Shown: positions 1-10,200 of the stretch, in pieces
Layout of the letters: each line of letters opens with the position of its first letter
Position numbering within the stretch: the stretch's first letter is position 1
Source of the DNA: Saccoglossus kowalevskii
Lineage: Eukaryota > Hemichordata > Enteropneusta > Harrimaniidae
Direction of reading: 5' to 3'
DNA length: 25,015 nt
NCBI RefSeq assembly: GCF_000003605.2
Contig: NW_003120944.1
Location: forward strand, 20,839 to 45,853
Translations under genes and position numbers: made by a program
The notes under the pieces: generated by a model
The model's input: only the letters and a program-made list of their open reading frames with translations
Databases searched by the model: none
What the model was told of the DNA's origin: nothing

Positions 1-1098
1 TTTGTAAAGAATCAGTTCTGGATCCGTATCCAAGATATGTCTGGATTGATCAAGTTCAAACTCACACACACATGGTACATCATGTCACAAATATATATGT
101 GCATTAAAATTTGTTTCATGATCTGCTTAACAATAGCGGAATGATGGCCATTTTAAGGCCGAAAATGCATCAAAATCACGTATTTTCACAATTCCAGAAC
201 CGGATCTCAGTCATGCATGGATGGATTTTGTTCAGATTTAGCACAATGTGTTGTACATATGCAGGTGCATTTCGGTCATGATCTGCTTTGAATGTACATG
301 TCACTCAAATATGAACGGAACGGGGACGTGTCATTGACAATGACTTGTTGATTTATTAATTTCTAAGTCACATTCCGATAAACGCAATCTGGCAGACTAT
401 ACAAATTTAACCAATAAATGTTTTTCCCCACGTCATATGAACTGACAGTGACATGGGCATTAAAACTGAATGTACTTGTTGTACACAAAATAATGATGAA
501 CCAGTTACCTCCATGGATAACAATATAATAATAACAATACATTTTTTGCTATTCTATTTCAAACTGTTGACTTGATGCACACTTAAAATACAATGAAGTG
601 ATATAAAAGTGATATAATAATGAGCTATAAAAAATATCTCTTCTTTATTGTACTTAATGTATCACAATGTTTGTTGGATAAACAAATTATTATGCAAATA
701 AATTATGCAAATTAGATGCATTGTTATGCAAATCACCTGCGACGCTTGGCATGGAGTCTGGGGAGAACACTGTTACTACTACATGGAACACGTGTTTTGA
801 TGTAAATAAACAATGTGTTGTATACGCCACTTGGAACTCAAGTTTCAAGGACACGCTCGCGACAACCCCTCCGCTTTAATATGAGAAGACTTTCATATGA
901 GAAGAGAACTTTCAAAAATTTAACGGGGACTGTGTCAATTTTAATGATTTGTTCACTTGGATTGTTGTTTTTTCTACTCATTCCCACAACTGTTTTAACA
1001 ACTCCTGATATTGATATAACTATATAAACAATGATTCTTCAAACTTGTACTTTGTTCAGTAATTTTTGTTTTCCATCAACCTGTATATTATATTGCAG
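1..1098. other. Intron or upstream sequence of ROCO gene, with a degenerate ~160-bp duplication
   Basis: No exon could be supported. TCATGATCTGCTT occurs at 116 and 276, and the text before each copy is loosely alike (a GGATC motif, GGATTGATC/GGATTTTG, GGTACATCATG/TGTACATATG), consistent with two decayed copies of a ~160-bp tandem unit. The interval 300-1098 is AT-rich. It includes three octamers at 692-733 and a short open frame at 815-1027 that has no sign of being an exon. Confidence 0.45.
692..733 (+). promoter_or_regulatory. Cluster of three ATGCAAAT octamers
   Basis: Perfect POU/octamer motifs lie at 692-699, 705-712 and 726-733, in one orientation, 13 and 21 bp apart. Octamers bind POU homeodomain factors. 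In AT-rich repeat sequence they may simply be part of a decayed repeat, since the same motif recurs at 7894-8433. Confidence 0.4.
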
Positions 1099-1233
1099 AA
1101 ACATAAGAACGCACTGTTTAAAATGATTGATGAGGCCAGCTGGTGTGTCAAGACATCACAAGATAAAGCCAATGCATTGAATATCATGAAGATTTTATTA
1201 GAGAAAAACATTGATATGATGTCACCAAATAAG
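1099..1233 (+). CDS. ROCO gene, first exon in window (N-terminal helical segment)
   Basis: 135 nt, phase 0 at both ends, after acceptor TATTGCAG and before donor GTTTGT. It encodes 45 residues beginning KHKNALFKMIDEASW and ending DMMSPNK. The stretch ALNIMKILLEKNID resembles a helical repeat such as a decayed ankyrin unit, but one copy is not enough to call it. It must be preceded by at least one upstream exon, because its first codon is not a start and follows a splice acceptor. Confidence 0.72.
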
Positions 1234-4200
1234 GTTTGTAATTTACATTTGGTGATATATATGATTGATTTATAAATAACATAAAATTGTTCTTAAATGG
1301 GTTAACACAGTAATTGTAACTTTACACAACTTGTTTCACATTTTCACATCAGACTTGTTACAGAAGCTTCATTGAAGAAATTGAAGTATTGGTATTCATA
1401 CTTTGCATGTGCAGGTGTCATGGCGGTCCCTCCCATGATGCACCTTGGTCGTTTGAGTTGTATCATGACATGGGCAATGTGGTACCTGAGTGTGAGTGGT
1501 CACTACGGCAACCCTGGTACTGTGGCAAGGACACTGTGGCACCCGAGCACGGTTGTGCATGCTGCAGTGACAGCCTCCTTGTGTTAGTCCCCGTCGGACC
1601 TAGTCCAAAACGAAGACTTATTTTGTTTTTTACGAGTATTCTGTTCATTTTACAGAGATGATTGTACAGATTTGGGTTAAATTTTGTACAAAGGCAAGAT
1701 ATAATGGGTTAAATATGTTTTCAGTTGTTTTTCATTTTCATCGAAATTTAGCCGAATGGTGGCCATTATCGTCAAAAACAAATAAAATGGTTGGTCATCA
1801 ACCATTTCTTAGACATGCCTTGACTGATTCTATTCAAACTTGGCATTGACATCAGTCATAGTGGGTTACTGATGCACGTCATTGTTTTTCCGTGATTCGA
1901 TTCAAAATGGCAGACTGGTGGCCATTTTGTTTTTTACGAGTGTTCTGCTCATTTTACAGAGATGATTGTACAGATTTGGGTTAATCTGGGTTAGTTTATA
2001 TAGTTACAATTTTGTTTTTAATTATCAGGATGAGACTGCAATCGAGTATGTGAGGTCTAAAATTGGTACAGGAAGTGATCTTCAGAACAAATTTTATGAA
2101 GAAGCTGAGATATTGTTGACAAAAGTGAAAAAGGTATTACTCTGGTTGCAGACAAAACATAGTATCGAACAATCACAATGTTATTCTGAAGTTAAATTTA
2201 AATAAAATATATTTTAGGAACGTGACTATAAAATACTACAGAAGGAGCAAGGAATCCCGATTGAAACAACAAAATTACTGTTTTGTGGAGATGGAGGTTC
2301 AGGGAAAACAACTCTGAAGAAGTCTTTACTCAAAGTGAGTATTGTTATAATAGTATATTTTGTTTTACAATGGTCATCTATCAGTAGTACTTGACATATA
2401 GTTCACCAATATTTCATCGAAATTGTAAAAATGTATGGTAGATATATTTCATGGATATTTATCATATATTTCAGACATCCAAATCTAAAGCTGGTCCTGC
2501 TCCAGGCAAAGATAATTATGTTCTGACCCCAGGCATAGACATATCTAAAGAAAAAGTGCCAGGTGTTGGTAAAATGGTTATGTTAGATATGGCAGGACAA
2601 GAGAGTTATTTTTCCAGTCACGCCATGTTTCTATATGCCGGTTTGGCTACTATAATTGTGATGTACCAGGTGTGTGACTTTATAAACGGGAAGATAATCA
2701 GACCGTTGGATATTATGGAGAGAGAAAAGACTCGGGTAAGAGATAATTTCAATATGTTATCAGCTGTGTCATCAAGTTCAAGTCTGCTTGGTAACGCTAA
2801 CAATAATGACAAGTATATGATGATTATCTGACTAGACTTGTTTATGGGAAATTTTGATCCGATTCTAGCAATATTGTATATAGCACTATACCTACAGGAA
2901 ACCAAAAATATACTGGTCACATCTTGATATGCAGTAATAACATTCTGTTTAGAATTTGTTCACTTTCTTGATAGATTTATTTACAAAATGATTTTGATCA
3001 GAATCTCTGGCATTACCAAATGTCTTATCTGACTCTTGCTCCATAAAAGTGCAAATTTAAAAACCAACAGTCTGAATTAAATACATAGCTGATAGAATAT
3101 CAGTTGAATTATCTTGAAAAAAGTGTCAAGGGTTGCTTATAATTTAACTGTCCATGACCATATATCAAATTAAATATCAAAATCAAGGTCTAGGTTTGGT
3201 TGAATATTTATAGCATCGAAATTCATACTGAATTCAATGACAACACGAGTAAAAATGAATAACCATATCTGAAAATAAAACGAAAATATTAATATGAATT
3301 TAAAAGATAATAAGTAAACAAAATACAATCTAGAATATTCAGTTTAGTATCTATTGCTGAACAGAATTAGAATATTAGTTTTGACAACATAGTTTGGAGA
3401 GTTATGGTGATTGAATTTTACTCTGTGTCTGCATTTGTGCTGTTACAAAAGTTTTCCATAGGACTCCTATGGGAAAAATGTCTATAGAATTCCTATAATA
3501 TTCATTCAAAAACATTTTCCTATTGGACTTCTGTTCGTATAGAATTTTGCGTTGAAATACTATAGGAATCTTTCAAGAATTTGTACTGTAGGAATCCTAT
3601 AGGATTTTGCATCAAAATATTACAGGAATCTTACAGGAATTTATTCTATAGGAATCCTATAGGATGTTGGGTCAAAATATTACCGGTTTATTTTTTCCTT
3701 TAGCCTTTTTGGGGGGAGAAGGAATCCATCAATCATTTAAATACCATTATAAACTAGTGATACAATACAAAAGTACTTTATTGCTCAAAAAATGTACCAG
3801 ACATAATTGAAATGAGAAAAATATAAAAAACAACTCATAACTATTACCATGAATATATGAGTATTGCACATTATTACTTGAAATACAATGAAAGAAGTTG
3901 ACAATTGGAAAAAATTAATCCCCTACTACCAAATTGCTTCTATAGTCTTCAAAATATATGATTTGTTTATAAAAATTATTCAGGTAATATTATAAACTCT
4001 ACCAGTAATAAAAAACTTTTCAGTCAATCAAAAAATGTACACTGAAATAAAACAAAAGTTTCCTGCCTTGGTATACATGTACAGCATCAACCAATTGAAT
4101 ATAAACTTTCTGAAGATTTGATACAGAATTAAGGAACACAAATTACGGTACCAGTCCAAAGGATAGAAAATCATGGTTCTAACAAAAAATGTATCATTTA

Positions 4201-7200
4201 ATTTTTAAAATACATTTTTGAAGTTTTAATAATTCACTTAAAACTATAGACTTTCTCATATAGGTAGGAGCACAATTTAATGTCATAGATTTATATAGAC
4301 TTTTAGAAAGTTGATTGAAAAGAAAGTTAACATTTTATTGTTTTCTGATATCTCAAAAATTCAAATTTAAATTAATAAATCTGATTAGAAACCACAGATG
4401 TGCAATCTATTTGTCTGAGTATTATAAATATTAATGCTGTCGATCACACTGTTTTTATGTTGAGCATGTCAAATAGCAGGCCATTATTAGTTGCTGAACA
4501 TCTTATTGCGCTAGTCTCAAATTTTGAATTATTTTAAATATGCCTCCAATAGCAGCACATAGGATTTTTTGCAAAATGCATGTCCACTAATGCATGCAAC
4601 GCCACGCCTAAATCGCATAAATTCCAATAATAAGTTCCAAATAATCATGATTTCCTATTTGTTTTGATACTCAGACTAGTTCACTTGAAAATATTAGCTT
4701 ATGATGTCACTCATATCAACCTGCTTTACAAAGAGTGATATCATGTAATAACCTCATCATTAAAAATGTGTATTTGGAACCATTAGCGGTTTAGATTGAC
4801 AACTTAGTTTATCATCAGTAATTGAATTGATATATGTGATACATTTTAGATTACTAAATGGTTTCAAATGTTAAAAGTCAGAAACCCTGGAGTTAAGCTG
4901 ACGGTAATCTTAGTAGGAAGCAGAGCTGATTGGGCTAAAAAATTTAATTATTATTCTGAAGGTAAGCTTACCATTATTTTGTTATAATATGAATATTATA
5001 ATAAATACTAATAATATTTATATTAATAGTCCCAGAAATTTAGTTCAGCATTCATCAAGTGTGTTTATGTATTCTAAACACGATTAACATACATTGTATC
5101 ACTTTTTGTTGGTGACACAGTTGAGGTATGTACATTGTATGTGTGTTGAAATGGGCATAGTGCGAGTAGTTAGTGCGAGTAGCACTGATCCGAAAATATA
5201 CTAGATCTAGGGGTAAAAGAGTGTACATAATTGAAAGCATACATCATTTTTTTGCAATTCACTTTGTTATTTGTTGTAATGGATTTTGGAAACATTAGGA
5301 AATCGCCATGTTTTCAAAAACGCGATCAACCAGGGAATTATATTTAGATTTATTGACAGTGAAATTGTAGATTGACCTTCGAAATTTTCACAAATTGTGA
5401 ACAGAGACAATTGTGGTTTCAATAATGGCGTATGTAAACTTGTATGTAAGCTGTGGATTTCAGTGTTGATTTTAAAAAAAATCGCTGGCATGCACCATAG
5501 ATCTTTGAAAATGAGATTATGCCATGTTACAATGCTGTAACTGACAAAAACCTTCAAACTAAATATAAAATGTGTATCATCTAAGTCCCGTGTCCCTGTA
5601 AACTTCGGTGGATTTTGTTTGTGCGGAGGCCTGTGTATGAGCATGTTGCTCAGTATAACCGCCATGAACTGGACACAGAAAATGAAATGATGTTTGGTTG
5701 TCACACATTGACCTTTTCGGGCACAAGTCAACCAATGGTAGATGTGGATTCATGCAACCCTACTGTTACATTGTAAAAACATGAGGGGGAGAGATTTGAC
5801 ATAGCATAATATAGTCAAACTTTCTCACAAGGACGTTTCACTTGGTGAATTATTTGAGGAAAAATGTTGTGACAAGATGTAATTCACAGCGTTCCGCAGA
5901 GCCATTGTATTCATAGTTCTAACACAGTCCCTCAATCCTGACAACCCAGAACGTGGCATGCAGTCTGCAGACAGCGGTACGTTTCACTGGCAAACTGTTT
6001 GTAGAACTACTAACAGAGCTAATACATAACCTGTTACGCATCATATATATTTGCCATCCTTGTATCATTGAACTAAAGTGCCACAGCGATGACCAGTAAT
6101 ATATGGCCTGTTCGATACGGTAAACAATAAGCAAACTTTTCATTCCCCAGTCACAACGAAATTGTAACATTACTGACTGGCGACATAAATGCTACTACAG
6201 ATGCGTAGCAATAGTAAAGATAATATATTTGTTTTGTGAAATTTTCCTTCCATAGTAAAACACCGTTAGAAAGCCACACAACAAAAGATCAAGTGGAGTT
6301 CATCGCCTGCTACGTGAATTCACTTTTCGATAAGATGAGATGATGATGTAACTAATTCAATACATGGTCAATTATTTATTTCAGCTTTCAAAATGGCTAA
6401 AACATTGAAAGAAGGATTGGAGAAGATATTTAGTCAATATATTCATATCTTAGATGAACTATTGATTCTCAATGTACACGATTATGCTAGTTCTGGTATG
6501 AAAACCTTGCGGCGAATTCTGAAAACACGAAGAGAATACGTGATTCAGGTAAATATGTATTTTTGCAAGTTTTTGCCGTGTGTATTTGTATATGTATGTA
6601 TGTGTGTGTGTGTGTGTGTGTGTGTTTTGATGACCGATCTACCAAGTCATGACCCACACTTTTTTATAATTTATATTAATAGTTAATTGAATTTAAGTCA
6701 AGTTGAGCTACTTTAGGGTTAGTAAAGCGGGAAAGCAAGGTACAATTTATATTAATATTAATCCTAGTAGCTTTGCAGTGTTATAAATTCCCACAAATAA
6801 GGTGGTAGACGCCAGGGCTACCAACTCTTAAAAGTTAGTGGCCCTGATGAAAAGTAGGTGGACCAACTTGCCAGTGCTGTTAAAATCAGCAAAAGCAGTG
6901 TGCAATTAATATATGCATTTAAATAAATGCAACACTGTGAATAATGATGTGTTTTTATGACACCAATACATGTGACAGAACACATATATAGTAATACCAT
7001 GGAACTACAAGGGTCGTGTGTAATTCACACTAATTAAAAATCTATGTTACCAGGTATGTTTATGGAAAGAAATACAAGTCACATATTTTGTTTTCATATT
7101 TTTTACTTTCAATTTTTTTTTTTTTTTTTACATCTAGAAAGTAAAATCTCTAGAATGTGTATTTGTATCGCTATGGCTTATGTTCAAATACATTACATAA

Positions 7201-10200
7201 AATCTCTGGAAAAAGTGAAAAAATCTGATGAGTGCCTGCTGAGTAATAAATTAAATTAAATCAATGTCAATTTTTCATGCTAGTTTTATATGGACCTTCA
7301 AATGTTTGACAGTCTGAAATAAAGATGATAATATGAACCCCACACCCTCCCTGTGGCTTTCGTTGCGTATGGAAGTTATTTTCACGAGTGATGTGGTGTA
7401 TCCTGCGTCCATACTTTCACGAGCGAGTGAAGCGGTACTCCACTGACGGGATGACTTTTGTCGACAGCGGTCGTCGCTGAGCTGAACGCTACAACTTTGT
7501 GCATGATGCTGCTTGCTGGTCGTGGATTGACTAAGTCTTGGTTACCGGTTAAAATGTTGCTCATTTGGCGTTGGTAATCTTTATTTGGAACTGAGTAACG
7601 CCGCAATGTCGCCTGCAGAAACCTCCTGGTATCTCGATGTTGATGATTGCGGCTCCATAGTAATCGCTGATTTTACGGCGGGTGGATCTTCTGAGAGCCC
7701 TTCAAGGTTTATAAAACTCAGTTTCTAGGTGGTCAACATACATTAAGGTTTCCCAATCATAGTATTCCATGAGATGTACACCTAACGTACATGCCAAAAA
7801 TGTTGCTGAACGATTTGAACCGGACACAAATAGCAGACGAAAATGTGTTCACAAAATAAAAATAATTCGGTAACCAATGGAAATACCATGTTCATTTGCA
7901 TATCGACCGTGAAAATACCGAAAACATTATTGCATGGATGATATGCAAATTAGTTGTTGTCGAAATAAGTGACTGCCAAAAAGTACCATTACTGTTGTTC
8001 AAATTTTATTTCACTCGGCAAGTATAATCATGTACCCCAAGAGAAAAATATCGTACTTCTTATATTGTTTATTTCTGCTATGTTTCGAAAAACGGTACTC
8101 CTGAAGGGACTACTTTGTTTGCTCTCAGGCTCATTTGCATATGAGGTGTGGAAATAACGATTTTGATTTCAGGGATGAATCAAAGTAAACTGCAGTACAT
8201 ATGTTATAATAATAATAACTACAATGAAACTTAGTACAATGCACAGACCTGATAAGTCTTGGGTTAATAACCATGAATATTTATTGCCTAATTTGCATAA
8301 TCAGTAAATATTTGGCCTTTTTTCTGATTTTTTTTGTGTACAAATCATTACATTTCAATGAAACTTGGTACATAGATACACTGACCTTTTAGTTCTACAT
8401 TAAGACTGTGCATAATAATTACCTGATTTGCATAACATATTTAGTGGGTTTTTCAGCTTTTCCATCAATATCTAAAATACTTAATATCTTATTTCAATGA
8501 ATCTTAGTACTCTAAGACATTTCAACGATCTAATGTAATCCAATGTTTCGGGTTTATATACATCGATAATAATTACCTAATTTGAATAATACTTAGCCAA
8601 ATTTATGCATTTTCATCATGTACTATGCAACAGATTTCAATGAAAATTGGTACATAGATGCCCTGGGATATTGCGTAGACCTGATTATTTTGGTTGAAAT
8701 CCTGTGCATATTAATGACCCAATCTGCATATCTCAACAGATTTTAATGAAACATGGTAGGTACATATATGCTCTGGGATAACGCACAAACGTCATTAGTT
8801 TTTGGTTGAGATCAATGTGATATGACTAATATTTCATGTCACTATATATGGTCATGTGACCTCAATAATATACATAATTGTAATATCTTGTGTACTGTTG
8901 CAGATAGGGAAATGCAGCTGGTGCTATAATTTTGTTTATGACAAGATATGACCAAAATATCAAGTCATCATATATAATTAAATATTATAATTGCTAAACC
9001 ATAGCTACTTCGAACCACCCTGATCATTGCTTGTAATAGGAGTAGGAGTTCTTTCTAAGCTTCTAAGCTTTTTTAATCTTAATATGAGCGCTATAATGCG
9101 AATATATTTTTAATGTAAAATATATGTGAATGTATTCCTCCCACTAATGAATGTATGCAGAACGATGTTGGTTCGTTCATTAAGTTATTTTGGTGGGGTT
9201 GTGTGTAGCAAGGAGCTCCATGTGTGTAGTTATCTGACTTGTCAGTGAATGACTTGTTTGTTCATGGTATTATAATGCTTGACATTGCAACTGAAATGGG
9301 CATAATCCTGTTGGGTTTATACTATATTTATGACATATCACAGGAATAACCTTGTATGTAGAGGGCAAACACGTGTGCAAGTATTGCTCAATGGCTACCG
9401 GTACGTCATATATGGTTTCCTAGTCTATTAGCCAAGTATCATTTAATGTTTTTGTAGATATCAGAGCCAATGCCAGCGATATGTGCAAAGATACTTCGTA
9501 GAAAGAAAAAATGGATTAAGAAACGTAAATTTTTTCCTGTTATGTATTGGAACGATTATGTGACCAATGTTAGACTAGACATCGATTCATCAGTTGAAGA
9601 AGTTTTCCTGAGTAAGGCATCTGAGTATCTTTATGACAACGGAGATGTAAGTGGACACTAATAAGTATAAAATGTTACTATGATGCATATTTTCAAAGTC
9701 TACAGTTTTACCTTCAATAATGTCATCATCAAATATTCAAAATTCATACAGTGCCTTGATTTGCCAATAGTTATATCTCATAACAGAAACACACATATAC
9801 CTGTGTGAATAATGCTATACTGTGGTAATTTCATTGGAAAAAAATTCTTTACATGTTCTGTAAATAATATATATATTGAAATAAACTGATGACATAAATA
9901 ATATGTATTGTACACATGTAAAAATTACTGATGCATTGAGGCAACATATTAATTATCCAATTTATTTTGACGTCATTGTGTTATTTTTGTATGTTTCAGA
10001 TTCTGTATATCAGAATGTCTGATATGGAAGCTGTGATAATACTTGTTCCTCAGTGGTTTTGTGATAGAATAATCGGACCACTTATGGCTACTGACCTGTT
10101 TGTCCAGTACGCGAAGATATTAAAGAAGCAGACGATATACACATTTGAAGACATCCAAGAAGTGCTTGTGAAGGAAGCAGATATGGGCTTGCTGATACCC

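Larger units (their letters stand above)
6549..9457 (+). other. Largest intron (2.9 kb) of ROCO gene
   Basis: Holds the (TG)n tract, a poly-T run near 7118-7130, a GC- and CpG-richer patch at about 7330-7700, and the degenerate ~140-bp tandem repeat at 8150-8850. No exon is required between 6548 and 9458, since both are phase 0 and the joined Roc/COR text is continuous. Confidence 0.55.

Noticed and set aside
815-1027. 70-codon plus frame as an upstream ROCO exon
   Set aside because: No acceptor/donor pair with compatible phase and no similarity to ROCO N-terminal repeats; the hydrophobic stretch is probably chance.
1463-1648. Minus-strand frame opposite the 1353-1661 region
   Set aside because: Shadow frame with no domain, start context or splice evidence.
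5267-5731. 154-codon minus-strand open frame in the ROCO intron
   Set aside because: Composition (rich in I, F, H, L with no domain) looks like translated AT-rich intron. No splice or promoter support, and it lies inside a gene on the other strand.
5884-6028. Open stretch FRRAIVFIVLTQSLNPDNPE... considered as a cassette exon
   Set aside because: Phase 1 at 4961 joins 6385 directly and the Roc text is continuous; no good acceptor precedes it.
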